From Campylorhamphus procurvoides (lineage: Eukaryota > Chordata > Aves > Passeriformes > Dendrocolaptidae), in contig WBMV01005963.1 in assembly GCA_013396655.1 (NCBI GenBank), positions 1-64,000 of the forward strand: a stretch of DNA of 64,000 nucleotides. Direction: 5' to 3'. Of the stretch, positions 1 through 13,437 are shown piece after piece (within the stretch, counting starts at the first letter, position 1; every line of letters begins with the position of its first letter). The notes beneath the pieces were generated by a model. The model did no database searches. It saw nothing but the letters and a program-made list of their open reading frames with translations, and was not told the DNA's origin. The position numbers and the translations under genes were made by a program.

Positions 1-130
1 CAGGCCTGGGAGTGTTGAAGGCCTGGACAGAGCTTGGGGAGAGCTGGACAGAGCTGGTGTGCTGCAAGGTGTCCCTGGCCGTGGCAGAGGGCTTGGAATT
101 AGAGGAACTTTAACGGCTTTCCCATAGAAT
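1..130 (+). mobile_element. CR1 LINE 3'-end fragment (weak)
   Basis: The stretch around 55-115 (ggtgtccctggccgtggcag followed by a short purine-rich run) resembles the last part of avian CR1 elements, where a 'gtccctgcccatggcag' type motif precedes the 3' tail. The terminal octamer-like repeats are not clear, so this is an old or truncated copy. The match is from remembered CR1 consensus only. Confidence 0.45.
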
Positions 131-3100
131 GTGTTGGAGGCTTCCAGGCGTCCTGAAAGCCATGGAGCATCTGCAGAAACCAGGAGGTGAATAAAAACAT
201 TTAGCAGTCAAAATAGAAGTCTTGTTACTTACTTCTGGGCACTAATGTCATGACTCATCCCCACTGGAAGTTAGCACTACTGAAAGTGCTAGAAAAGCAA
301 ACAATGCAGCAAAATGTCCCCGGGTAATTTCTTTCCCTTTCCAATTTTCGCAAGAGAATTTACTGTCTCCTGGATAATATTTTCTCTTGCATGTCTCTCC
401 AAGGTTGGCCCTTTAAGTGTGTAAGAGCTCTGTAGCCACAAGGCAGTTATTTGTTTCCCTTCAAATCAGCTTCACTTTCCTCTCCCACCTCCGTTGTTTC
501 CTACCCGGGTTTAGGTCCTTTTTGCTATCAGGATTGCATTTTTAGCCCCTATTGCTAGGTTGGTAGCCGAGCTTCCCAAGGAAAGGAAGCTTATGAGAGC
601 ACACTGTCTTATGCAAGTGTCAGTCGGTCCCTCCTAAATAATTTTTTGAGCCTGTGAGATGAGTTTGATCAAACTTGACAGGGGATAGAAGTCTCAAAGT
701 TTTGAGCTGCCTACAAGTGCTGTGGAATTAGGCAGGCAGAGGAGAAAAAATGCTGGGGGTGCATTCACTGCAGATATAAAACTGTTTTATTAGACACCAA
801 AGAGTCCACAATAGAGACAGTCATTACCACTGAACTCCACAGGAGATACAATTTGACAGACTCAATAACTCATAAGATGACTTGATTAATATGAGCATGA
901 GCAAAATGTTCTTCTCACCTTCTTCTAGGGCGCAAGTCTTCCAGTTACAGACTAGCAGGGGGAGAGCTCAGAAACTCAGCAGAGCGAGTTTAGAGCCAAT
1001 TGCTGCTCCTTCTCACACCAGTGCTCATGCAGGACTCCACTCAACTTCCCTGTGACTCCAGTGCCCACATTTGTGTGATGTAGTTCATACAAAGGATGAG
1101 ATTGGTGTATCCAGGCTGAATTAGATGCAAATATTTTTGGTCTGTGTTTGGCCCAGCCACCTGTAAGGAGTTGTTCTTTTCCTGCCAAGTTATGCAAACA
1201 CAGATTGATAAATATGGACTTTAGAAGGATGCATTTCTGTGTAAACTAAAATTAATTGGCCTCTCACTATTGGTTGATGGCCCTTCAAGGGCACTTGAAG
1301 GACAAAGAGAGGAGGAGGAGGATGAAGTAAACCCCCAGACCCATTTAATAAAGACCCCCTAGAATATAACATGCAGGTGCCAATGGCCCCACACATGCAC
1401 AGGAGGGTCTCTCTTACATAAGGAGGGGGAGGGACTGGATGATCTCTGGCTGGGCGATACTGGCCACACCTGCCTGGACAGACATCACTTTGGTAAATTA
1501 GATAAAGAGCAGGGCGCGCTCACTTCATGTGACAGAACAATGTTGCCTTGGCAGGAATGCTCGCCTGTGAGCCTGCTAACCCTTGAGGATGCAGCCACTG
1601 CTCTGGGAAGTCTGGGCACTCTGGGGTCAGTAAGACAACCCTGTGGGAAACACCTGGGCAATTTGGGTGTTTATACCTGGGGGCTTATTTTCCCTTTTCT
1701 CTCTCTCTCAGGGTTTTCGTGTTTACTTGGACACTTTTGGTAATAAAACTATTGTTTGGGTTAAGCTTTCAAGAGTGTCTTAGTTTCAGTTTCCACAGCC
1801 CTCTGGACCTTCCCTGGAACAATTGGGAACTTCAGAGCATGGATTAAAGTGAGAGCAAGTCCTAAAGTGCCATGAGCTGGCGCAGCTCCACCATGCTGGG
1901 TAGGTGAGGGTGTGTTATAAGGAGCTGTCATTTCTAAGCTCTGTGACAAAGAGTTCAGCTTGTTCTTCCTTGCATTTGTCTGAATTAGGGTTGCTAATGG
2001 TGATTCATTTAACACAAGCATGAGTTGGAACGTAAGCTAAAGACCGGTGAAAGCTGTGTCTGGAGCGTAGGCTGGCTCTTGCTTGTTCCTGCTGTGGCTT
2101 TTCCTAGAAGTCAGCCACCTCAGGATTGCCTGACTAGTGAGTCTGAACAAAACCCTCACAGTTCCTTGTTAACACTTGCTGGGAAGAAGAACAAGCTATT
2201 CACACAGGTAGGATTCAAAGAGAAACTGAAATCATTCATCTTAGAGAAAAGCAAAACAAACCAAACCAAACCAAACTAACCACAGCTGACATTAAAATGG
2301 AGACTGGGAGTTGTTGGGAGTTGAGCAACTTTTTGTGTTCAGTGAAATATTGATGTTTTCTTCTTCTTATAAATCTTATAAGTCTTATAAGTATAGATGT
2401 GCCAGATATCTGATTTAGATGGAGAAAGTGCAAATCACCAACACCTAAAGAAAAGAGAGGGAAGTAATTAAGTGAACCTTTGATGCACAGCAAAACAGGG
2501 AGCTTGAGTGCAGTGAGAGACATAGCTGAAAATGGACTGGGATCTCTGCAAGAAGGACAGGTATTGCAGCTTGTCCTCGACAGCCTAGCCAAGGGCACAG
2601 TCTGAAATTCACAGCCTGGAATACCTGCAGCACAGAATCTGCATTAGATGAGGCTTCTTCAGAGGAAGACATGAACCAGAACTCTTGGGCAGCCAGGGCT
2701 GAATGTTTTCTGTTACACAGCAGATCTATGAAGCCACAGGGGAGCATCCTTTACCTCTTATTTGTTGTTGTCATTTCAATCCAGGCATTTTTCTTCTGAT
2801 GAAAGCTAAAAGATAAAATGATTGTTCTAATCAATAATGCCTACCTCCTCATGCAGCGTTTTTCACCCACCAAATGTCTCAAAGTGCTACTTCCATTTAA
2901 TAGACACTAGAAATAAAGGTGAAGGAGATCAAATGAAATGCCTTGGCAACAGAACAAAACCAAGTCGTGCATCACAGGTCTAGTAAAAGGGACAAGGGTA
3001 CCTATTAAAGCTCAATAAAAACCAAAGCTTGGGAGAAAGATTTTCTGACATGTTGGATTCTTCAATGAGGTGTTGCAAAACTAATGTGAGCAATGTTCCA

Positions 3101-5500
3101 TTCTAACAAAATATGTCCTGGATTTTTCATCTGACAACAAAATTTAGGGATTTCATAGAATATGGGAAACATCACATCCCCAAAAGATTGTATGCAATTT
3201 TCTCCTCTTTGTTGACCTTGTCATTTTTCAGTTTTAGACGTTTCCAAAGGCCAAAGGAATTAAAATCTCACCTCTGTTGTTGCCCCACTATAATCTACTG
3301 ACAGGATAGCACAGCAGGTCAACCATTCCAAAAGTTTTCTGGTGTTGTGGAGATAGCCAGTCTGTTGTTTAAAATAAGCTAGTAATAAAAACATTACACA
3401 ATACTTGCTTTTGGTTTCTGGATTTAAGCAGTTATTGAAGGCCTGATTCTCCTCTCTGGCTTTGTGCAGCTGTGACTCCTGGGTTTCAAATGCAGTACAT
3501 CAACATAAAACAGCAAGCTTAGTGATTGAATTAGTCACTGGAAGCCCAGCTTCAGATGAGAGATCAGTAGTAGCATAGACAGAGGCAAAGCCATGAAGGA
3601 CCATGCAGGTTAAGGGGTGGACACTTGGACACTGGTTGTGTTGGTGAAGAAATCTCATTGCAGGCCTGGCTGGGAATCTTTTGAGAGAAACACTGCAAAA
3701 CACTGAGTTACTGCTCAGTACTCATGTGTGGTAAAGGAGGGCAAGGATTGAAACAACCCCAATGGGAGGGCTCAAGCAAGGACAGAGCAAAAGATACACT
3801 GGAGGCAAACATGGCAGAGTAGTTGTCACTCTACAGTCCCATAAGGGACATGGTGGTAGAAGAAGATGGTGGCAACAACTGTAATACCCCAGAGGACAGG
3901 GGAGGGTGGAGGAAGGGAAAGAAACTGCTACTGTATGCTGAGCATTTTACTGCAAGCCTGATTACAGGAACAGAGTGGGTCAAGAATTCTAAGCAATGGC
4001 AGAAATCAATACTGTGCAAAGCAGTGAAGAAATGCCAGAAATTAAACAAGTGTTGGTTTTAGGATGATGAGTATGTCCTAAAGAAATTTTTTAGCAGAAG
4101 GGTTACCCATATGGTTAGGTGGTGGGAAAGCTCAAGCCAGGAGACTCCCAAATCCCAAAGAAATATGCTGTGTGAGGATGAAGTATGAGTGAACAAGCTA
4201 GCTGCCTTTGCTAGTTAAGATGCAAGGATGCCAGGCAGGATGAGAAAGGAAGATGGGAAGGCAGAGTGGCTTTTGACAAGAGAGAAAAAAATCACACATA
4301 TTAATTCGAAGAGGCATCCAGAGGTCAATCTGCTGCTTGGAGCAGAGCCACCAATAGATAAGGTTAGCCATACCCTTTCCAGGAATGGAGATTACATAAT
4401 GTTTCTGGGCAACCTTCTTCAGTGCACGGCTGCTCACCCTGGGGAAAGGTTGTTCCCTTATGTGCAACTCACCCTTCAAGTGTCGTGGCCATTGCCTCTC
4501 AGTAATGATCTGGCACTGTCAAGAGGAGATGAACTCTGTCATCTTTGCAATCATGCTTAAAATAGTTGAGGGAGAGAGAAAAGGTGACTCACATTTCTAT
4601 TGACTTTAAAGGCCTGTAAATGAGTTTGTGTGCATGTTGTCATGGCTTTGTTCCTCCTTGGCCTCCCAGGTGTAGCTTTCCTGTCTTATTCCCAAGACAC
4701 ATCAGGAAGGACTTAAGATGCTTGCCCATGGGGGCATGAAGCTCTCGTAATAGAGGAAACAAGGCATGGCAGAACTAGACCTGAATGCATAGGGATCCAG
4801 TGTCACGTTTCACAACTGAGACAGACAGAAGGCAGTGCTGTTGGGGTTATATAGCGATAATATAAAGGACTTGTTTCATGACATTTTTCATATGCTCCTT
4901 CCTATTTGGGAAGCAGAGCTAGAAGGGACTCTGGTAGGAGCTGAGCACTTAAAAAGGACTCAGTGACAGTCAGCAGCCTCTTCTCTGCCAGGAAAAGGGA
5001 CTTCTGCTGTCCTAAGATGTTTTTCTAGTAAGATGTTGTTGGTGTGTGCAAGTCCATTAAGAAACCAGTACTTTGTTCTCTGTTGTGAATTCAGATACTC
5101 AGAAGCATTCCCTGCAAACGTGCATGACTGATTAGGACACTTTAAAGAGAAAGAGTTGCAACAGGAGTAAATATGACCTGGGAAACTTCATTTTGTCTTC
5201 CAGGAAGGACTTAAGGAGTTAGTATTACTTTTATTAGTGTTAGACTTGATTCTCCCATTTGATCTTGCCTTAAACCAGTGAAACAAGTGGCAAAGCAAAG
5301 TACGAGCAAAGCAGTGCAGTTCTAGGCTGGCAACAGCATTGTATGACTAAAAGGTTACAAAGGAGAAAGTTTCAAGGCACGTGTGTTTTATTTTCCTCCA
5401 GTTCTATAGGGTTGTTCAATATTTTCCAATTGCTGTCGGACAGAGATTAGAAAGCACATGTGTTAGCCTCTTTTCAGGCAAAAAGGAAGCACCAGTACCA
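131..5500. other. 3' flanking DNA of SERPINB2, no gene recognised
   Basis: No exon with serpin or other recognisable coding character was found on either strand. Open frames here are short and lack plausible splice context. In other amniotes the next gene in this direction would be SERPINB10-like, but no trace of its exons is visible. A short AT-rich stretch with an AATAAA motif at 1742-1750 was considered as a possible LTR end but is not supported by paired termini. Confidence 0.5.
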
Positions 5501-5522
5501 GAAACACTGAGGATTTTGCAGG

Positions 5523-5528
5523 TTTATT
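5523..5528 (-). terminator. Candidate poly(A) signal of SERPINB2
   Basis: An AATAAA hexamer on the minus strand about 505 nt past the SERPINB2 stop codon. A second AATAAA lies further downstream at 5387-5392. The 3'UTR length this implies (about 0.5-0.65 kb) is reasonable for a PAI-2 type gene, but no transcript evidence or paralogue comparison decides between the two. Confidence 0.35.
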
Positions 5529-6031
5529 TCATTACAAGCCCTGCCAGGCTGCAAACTTGGTAAAAAAACTTAGAAGAGTGTGTGTGAGGTAGCCCTTGGG
5601 AGGAGGGATCAGCATACTGAGCTGAAACCAATGGAGATACTGCAGTGTTCTGCAGAAAGGAGATTTTCCTGCTTATTTTCTTCTCAGGTACCAAAACAAG
5701 TATATTGAAAATTACTTGTTTAGATCAACTCCAGCTGTTCTGAATTGTGGCAGTTCTGTTTTAGGAAGTGCTGACAAGACATGGCCATGTTGCTCCATGC
5801 ACAGTTTGGTAGTTAAGGGGCATTGCTAGCATTTTTGGGTTCTTTGGCCAGGACACTGAGCCAGAGGCTTGAATTCCAGGTTATTTTTAATATGTGCTCT
5901 CTTCTAACACTGAGAGATTTGTCAACAGTACAGGAAAATTAAGAAGTGCACAGGCTGGTGAGGTACTCTTTGTGGTGTGTATTTTGTCCATTATTGTTGT
6001 TGCCATAACCTGTTTGGTAATTGTCGAGTTC

Positions 6032-9000
6032 CTAAGGGGAAGAGAACCTTCCCAAGAAGAGGATACTCTTGGTCTTGTTGTGCCTGATAAAGAAGAGGAA
6101 AGGGTGATCTGCCACAAAAATAACAGTAGCACCAAGACTTCGTGACGCCAGTGATGCTGAACTGGCAGCTGCTGCCTCTGTGCCTTCTTCATTGACTTCC
6201 AGGTAACATTTATGAAAAACTTGTGACAGAAACAGATCACCATTCTTCGACATTCCTGTGAAATCAGCAATACCTTCTGTGAAGGCATCTTGTATGCCCA
6301 TCCTGCTCAAAGTAGATTTGAGGTCATATTTCTCTTCTAATGTGAACCTTGGCAGATAAACCTCCACTTTCATTTTCTCCATTAGTTCTGGGTTGGTCCA
6401 TGAAGACAAGTTTTCAAAAGTCAATTCTCTTTCCAGCTGCAGTCAGTAAAAAGAGAATTAGAAAATTACAGAATATTTAAAAACCTGTCCCCTAAGGGTT
6501 ATTTCTTTTCTTAAATGGAGAACTTTTCAAGCTGTTGTAAGAGTACAAGAAAGGCAGTAGTGAAAGACCACTTTTTGTAGACCTTTTTGATGAAAGGACA
6601 GTGTTGCTCCGTGATAAATCAATGCAGTATGTGAAGTGTTCTAAATAATTGTCAGGGAATATAGCAGGACTACAGTAATCTGGTTGATTTTCTGTTTCCA
6701 GTTCTGTCTTCCCTGCATTTTAGAATTTATTAAAAACAGCTTCACCCTCCGTCCCCCAAACATCCTATAAATGAGAATTGTTTAAGGGTTTGTTATCCAA
6801 AGGCAGAATCAGCCTTTTTACAGAAGGTGGCAGTGTCAATACGTATTAGCTCTGGGCATCCTGAAAAGTAACCGAGACTGCCCGATTTTTGGTGGGTTTT
6901 TGTTGGTTTGAGTTTTATTTTAAATTAAATCATATCTGTCTGAATCAGTACAGACAGTAGATCTTGGCAGGGCTGGTTGACTTTCCTCATTTTTGTTTGG
7001 CTAGAAGAGGAACAATCTTGTGGGTTTGGTTTACTTGTTTCCAGGACTGACCAACCCTGGAAACCACAGATGTGTTTGCTTTCAAGGGTAAGATATCTAG
7101 TCTGAGCTCCAAGAGCTTCCAGTTCACAGCACTAGACTAAATTTGGGATTTGCTTTACCTTGAATCCGATCAGTACCCTCCTTCCTAGAAACATGACTGC
7201 AGCCTGGTCTTTTACCTCACATGTGCATCAAGTAAGTAAATTAATGACACTCTTGTTTTCTCAGATGATTTATGTTCTCAGTTGTTTTACCTTTTGTAAG
7301 CCGGCGATGTCACTTGGTAGCAGGATAAACATGCTGAGGTCATTATCGACATATGGAAGTTCAAGAACATCAGCCTGGACCGATTCTACGTAGCTTAAGT
7401 TAAATTTATCACTCAGGTGCATCATGGGCACAGGTTTAGTTGTATGCTGCAAAAAGCAAATTAAATGTTTTACATTTGTACTCTGAACAGTAAAGAACAG
7501 AGTTTAAATATCACAGGGGATATTTATTGTATTTACTCTACAAGCTGCCCAAAGTGTCTGAGATAACCTTTTGGCTAGGACCATTGATCTTCAGAGGCCA
7601 GGACCTTTAGAGGACCCCTGGTCTTCTGGAAAGGCGCTTGGAGGCAGAGCCGTCCCAGATGGCTCCCATGATAGGCAGCTGTATTCCACTCTGATTTGTC
7701 TTGTGAAAATGTAAAGAACTAAGCCATACAGTTTTGTTCACCTCTTTGTTTTTTCTGCCTTCAGGGAATGGAAGCTTGTTTTGGGTCAGCTTCTGACAAT
7801 TTACCTTGTGGCTCAGGGCCCAGTATATGTGTGCAGTCTTAGCACTGAAGGTGTGGTGAAGAAAATATACTGTATGCTTTAAATGAAATAACTATCACGC
7901 CACATGGATTTAAAGAGTGACAGGAATTTCTCTCCCCCATCTTTTTAGTTTTTTTCCACCTGCACTGTAGGATATAGGTCAGTATATTCCCATACCGTGT
8001 TTATTCTGAAAGGCCTTTGCCTGGTAGCTTCAGCTTCAAATTTTGTTGCCCAGTTTCCTTTGAAGTAAAGTGCATTTATCAGGACTAGTCTGGTCAGTGA
8101 ATCCACAGATCCAGGAGGCAGAAGATTTTGGATTTTACCTAGAGAAAATAGAAGGACATTCACACATCTGTGCAGTTTTACTGTACAGGTATAAGTGTTG
8201 GCATGGTTTCTGTGGATATAAACCAGGGAAATTGTAGGTGCTGCCATAGCACCCATCCATCTTGAGTTTATTCACAAATATACTGGGGCAGTCTTGATTT
8301 GCAAAGAACAAGTCATATTCCTCCCACATTCACATGGAGGACACTCATTTTAATAAGGGCTTGTCACTAGATGAGTACTTTATGAAAACTGATCTGATTT
8401 TCCTTCCTGAGGTCAATTGTTTACCTGTCATGGGCCACTTGGGTACAGAGGAGCCAAAATGGCTTCATTCCAGTTTGGAGAGAAGAGGCTGGAACTTACC
8501 TTCAGTTTGTTTTTCAACATTGGAATTGATCTCTCTTCTGATTTCATCTGCTGCTCCCACAAAATCAACCGACTGTGGCTCTACATTGTAGTATTTCTTG
8601 GATAACTCTAAGTATTCCTGCAGTGCAAGAGAGACACCTCTATTAGGCTTGTTCTCTGCCAATGTGAGTGCTACTACAGCCAGAGATAAAAATTACATGG
8701 GCACGAGCACAGCGTTTTGTCAAAGGAAAAGAGTACTTTTTAGTACCATTTTTTAATGGAAATGCTCAATTTAAATGCTCTTGTGTAATTACATATGCAA
8801 ATCACTCTGAGATTAGATACACGTTCCATAGAACTAAAATTTTAGTGTCCAAAGTCTTGAGAAAAATCTCATAGAAAACATTTATGTTAAGGATAATTAC
8901 ATGATTTGCAGATTTGTGAAAATACTTGAAATTATATGATTTTATTGTCATAGGTAGATCGTGAAGGTTAATTGGCACTGCATGATCTGAAGAAAAGGCT

Positions 9001-12000
9001 TACCTTACTGAAAGGCAATGATTTTTCTCCATATAACTGGTTGACACTTTTAAGCAGATAATTATTCGTGGGTTGGTTGATTTCAAAGTTGAGTTCTTTA
9101 AATCCAGTATGGATATTATCCAACTTGCCAATTTCTTTCTTTGAGAAAGAAAACAAACAAACAAAAGTTGTTATTCGTCTGTTGTGTAAAATAGTTAAAA
9201 AATCCCAATTTTTTCCTTCACACGCCTCCAAGTAAAATATTTCTCTTCAGGTGATCTGTTACCTGTATTACAACAGAAGAGATGCTCTAAACTCCTCAGC
9301 TATTAAAAGAATAATTTTAAAGTATTAAAAGTTGCAGACACAGTATACACAATCTAAGTTTTAAGAGCCTGAACTATGTAAAATATTTAAGGGTTTGTAA
9401 GTGGAGATTATGAAATTTAGGATTTTCAGAGAACGAGAGTAATTGTTAAACAATGCATAAAGATTTGTCTCTGTCACTCCTTTAATTTATGAAAGTTAAA
9501 AGTGTTACATAGAAGGTTTCCCCCTAATTTCATCAGCTCTCTTAAAATTTTGTGGTTTGTTTGAGGTTTTTCGTTTTGGTTTTTATTTTGTATGTTTCAG
9601 TAATTGCAGTAAATTATTTATACTGAAGTAATAACAGGATTAAATGAATGTTGGCTCAGACTCTCAAATGAGCTCAAGGAAGATAAGCTGTGAATTAGTA
9701 AACTAAAAGTCTGGGCCTGTGCCTTATTCACCTTGTCATTGTATATCAGAATCGGAGGCATGAACAGACACTTAAATCTCTAAACTATTCAAACCCATAG
9801 CACTCTGTAATTCTTACAAATTAGGACAAGCATTACTCATGAGGAACAACCCCTTCTGCTGTTCATGCAGTGCAAATGAAATGTTGACATAACCCCTAAA
9901 ATAAATCTTCCCACCCTGGGTTTTGGCTGGGGATAGACATCCAGGTGGCCATTCATCAAAACTCGCAGCAGCTGGGGTTTTGTGGGCAGACTTCAGGGAA
10001 ATGGCTCACTCTCACAATGAATAAGGGTGACAGGAAAGAGCAGGGAGAAGAGCTTGACACCCCCCCGGTTCAATTGTCAGTGAGGAAAAAGAACTTTAAC
10101 TGACTCAGAGGGATTACATTCACCTTTTTCTATTTTTCTGCTATGTTCAATTACATATATATACTTCAGGACAAGATGCCTGTGACTATGACAAAGAAAT
10201 GTCTCAGGAACATAATTATTCCCATTTCTCTAAGATTTATTTCAGGCAACTGGTCTACTTTGGGAAATGCCAACACGTAAATTTATTTTGTTAACTGCTC
10301 AGTTGAAATGGAGACTTATTTCTGAAACTTATCAAGCATTGGTAGCCTGGAAAAATTAAAACTCTAGTTTTGTTGTCTTGATGATGCAATCAAATATGTG
10401 GAAGTGCTGTCTCTGAGATTAGCTCTGAGCAATAATAATTTGGGAAAGATATCTGCCCTCAAAGCTAAAGGAAAAAGAACAAGAGATCTATGGATAGAGA
10501 ATGGTAACATCAAGTGTTCATTTTGCAAATTACAGGTTAATTTTTGCAATTCTGCCTTAAAAGGGGAAGAATGTAGTAAGTATTGCATTAGGTGAAGACA
10601 TCACAGGATGCTGTACCAATTAATTGTGTACACGAAATCCGAGGAAAGCAAACACAAGCAAATGCAAATGTGGAAGGAGAACACAACCAAGAGAAGATGT
10701 GACCATGCCCACAGCTTGATCACCAGCTTGGGTGAGGTACCTTCTGGAAACATGCAAATCGATTTGATAGACTGTCTTCTGTTCTGGAATAGACTTGCAT
10801 TCTTACGGTTGTTGTGACGTTTCTGGCTCCTTCAACTTTGTTAAAGTGAAGTACCTGTAATGAAAAAAGCAGTAATAAATGGATCAATAGAAAATTTGCT
10901 ATTTCTGTTAAAATTTTCGGTGATGTCATGGGAACTTAATGATGAAGAGAATCAAGCTCAGATTGTATTCATGTGTCCAGGCCTTTCTGAATATGAGATC
11001 TTTGTTTAGGTCTTGAGGCTCATGTGTGCAAAATGGCTTGTGCACACTGAGCTGAGGGCTGCAGGGCAAACTCTTACGTACCTGGTCTTTACAGAGAAAT
11101 CTGCCTGCTTGGAGCCAATTCTCTCTAGATGGAGTCTATCAAGGCAGAACTCTAAATGGAGTGTGCATATGTGCCAGAAAGCCTGAAAATTGTGCAGGCA
11201 GTTTCATGTCTTAAATCCCTTTCCCTGGTCATGTTCACCTTACCCAGGCTACAAAGGAGTACAACCAACCTTGGAACATTTTTCAGAAGAGCTGTGCCTT
11301 TTGTTTCGTTTTCCCTTTATCCTAACAGAAGGTCACTCCTTTGTTTTTAGCCCTACTGACTCTCTTTACTCCTGTAAATCAGGAGTTCGATCACTGCCTT
11401 AGCAGGTGGGACAACTTCTGAATTAGGAGATGCAAATTCACAAGCCTCACCTCCTAGGATAGGAGGTAGGTAACTGCTTTAGGGGTTAGATAGCTGTGCG
11501 TTGGGGCTGTCCCCACTGTCTTGCCAAAACCATGAGCTTTGAACAAATGCGATTAGCGATCTCAGTCAATGATTTTGCCCAGTATATCCACCCCAAAGAA
11601 AGGGTTGGAGTCTCAACATGTTTCTTTTCTAATCTTGTAGATGTGGATTTATGTTTAGCAAAGTGCAAAACTATAGGGGAGAGTTCTTTCCTGTGGAGTC
11701 ATTTCCAAAGAGATGAGATAGGAGATGCGAATTTTCTGTGGCAGAGTGTAAGGAGAATCCATGTCTCCTGCTCCATGGTGAATGCTCAAGTTACTGAGCT
11801 GTGGGATAAAGATCCCTTGTTTTTGGTGGTGAAATTAAAAGGTGACAATTACCTGTGGCGTTTCTGTCATTTCTCAAGGTCCTGTTAGCAAAGGCTAAAG
11901 TAGAGTTGATCTACAGAAGCAGAGAACTGGTTTACTCATTGCAGTGCACATCAGAGTGAAATGGGAGCTGGCATACGCACAAACATCACTCTACATATAT

Positions 12001-12268
12001 ATGGTTTTCCTCTATTCCATCACAGTCAACTTCTGGCATGGAGGACATTATTCCAAGAGATAACCCTTTCAGGCAGCTACTTTTTGAAACCCAGACTCAC
12101 CTTTGCCATCTGATCTGCAGTGTTACCTTTGGCTGCCAAATAAACAGCAGCCAGGGCAGATGAAATACTCAAAGGGGAGAAAAAAATATTCTTGTCACCA
12201 TCTTCCTGGCACTGCTGTTTGAAAAAGTCGAGAGCAAAGCTTGTGTTCGCTTTATGCAAAGCATCCAT
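6032..12268 (-). CDS. SERPINB2: SERPINB2 (plasminogen activator inhibitor 2)-like serpin, 7 coding exons, 412 aa
   Basis: Coding exons in transcription order: 12268-12101, 10854-10741, 9138-9004, 8617-8500, 8138-7996, 7446-7291, 6436-6032 (stop TAG at 6032-6034). All introns are GT/AG and phases fit. Lengths 168, 114, 135, 118, 143, 156 and 405 nt give 412 aa (human PAI-2 has 415). Like PAI-2 it has an extended CD loop from a long second coding exon (38 codons). Shared motifs include [28 protein letters not shown] and FVADHPFLF, ending GRFSSP. The reactive loop has the inhibitory hinge EEGTEAAAA. Arg follows GTEAAA at the same spacing as the PAI-2 P1 Arg, giving a predicted Arg-Ser scissile bond and suggesting a trypsin-like protease target such as urokinase. 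There is no cleavable signal peptide, as usual for clade B. The residue after INS in exon 5 is Asn instead of the usual Trp. SERPINB12 and SERPINB10 are the alternatives; the exon 3-5 motifs favour SERPINB2. Confidence 0.82.
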
Positions 12269-13359
12269 TGTTCTGAAGCTGCACAGAAAGGGAGAAAAGA
12301 TGCTATTAACAAACCACTAATTATGACTGCTATGTGTCTGCAAGCTTCTCTTCACTTTTTGAACTGTCTTGTGTGATTTAAAGGCTTTCTAAAGTTGCTT
12401 ATATGAAGAACGAGGAGGAATAACCATTATAAAGTCATATAAACTTTAGCATGTCCTGTTTTACTAAGGACACTAGCTATCATTTTTAGGAATAAACCAG
12501 CCTCCAACCTTGTTTCATATTTGTTCACCAGGACATTTATTGCACTCTCCTTTACAACAGCCTGGAGTCACAGCTCATAATATTACTCAGCAGTGCCAGG
12601 CTAGAGAATACTGAGAAACTGTCTCTTATGGCAAATTTTATGCTTTAATTTGTGCAAGAGCCTTTTGATGTTTATTGCCGTAGTGAACAAATACTTGGTA
12701 ACAATAGCAGTGAAATTATTCATTTAGGTCAGGACAAAACATTCCTTCCTATGCTTGAGCAAGCACCACCCCAACTCTCGCAGGCTAAGGATCCTGAACT
12801 ACCTTTTTGCCTTTCAAAAATGTCCTGAAACTCTGTCTTGCAGCACTAGCCCAGATCCTAGCTTCCCAGTTCTTCTGCAGGACAAGGTTTCTGCATTGAC
12901 TAAACCACAAATGCTGATATCTGTCATTTGCTTTGCAGGTTTAGCTGAGAGCTCTAAGCAGGGACTAGGGGGTATTCTGGTCAGTAAAGGATGACTTTAG
13001 AATAAAGACAGTCTGTGTCCTGAGTAACTGGCAAACCAGAGGGTAACCTGATAATTGCAAGAACTAAAGAGCACAAGAAAAATTAGCTGACTGAAGCAAG
13101 CACAGTGGTTCTTACTCTGCTATGATATATATGCTAGTCAGTGAGCTCTAGAAATTATAGAACTTTGAACAATAAATTGCTCTTCCTGTGTATTTACTTC
13201 CACCTTCTAGATTATGCCTGTGCAATCTAAAGTATTTCCCCAAGCATTAGATGTCTCCCAGTCCAGATCCCTGCTTCTTTTTTTCCTATGCATTTGTCAA
13301 CAGAGCAACACCATCCAAGAATGTTTGAAATAAATAGTATCTAGAAATCATTACCTTAC

Positions 13360-13408
13360 CTTATTTTGTGCAGGAAGAAACACTGCTGCTCCAGGTGTCT
13401 CCAAGGTT
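13360..13408 (-). other. SERPINB2: Probable non-coding leader exon of SERPINB2
   Basis: A consensus donor (AAG|GTAAGG on the minus strand) ends this segment at 13360, and a TATA box lies about 30 nt upstream of 13408. The exon would be spliced over about 1.1 kb to the acceptor just before the start codon at 12268, where AG sits either 4 or 10 nt before the ATG. The transcription start is inferred from TATA spacing only. Confidence 0.45.
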
Positions 13409-13437
13409 TCTGCAGTTCACATGAAGGGTAGGGTGAA

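Noticed and set aside
1480..1770. Possible LTR end (pyrimidine-rich run, aataaaactattg)
   Set aside because: No paired LTR, primer-binding site or target-site duplication could be seen.
6032..12268. Calling this gene SERPINB12, SERPINB10 or MENT
   Set aside because: The hinge-to-P1 spacing also fits SERPINB12. But the exon 3-5 motifs (NYLL-SVN-L-GEKS, KYY--EPQ-VDF), the long CD-loop exon and the FVADHPFLF to GRFSSP ending fit SERPINB2 best.
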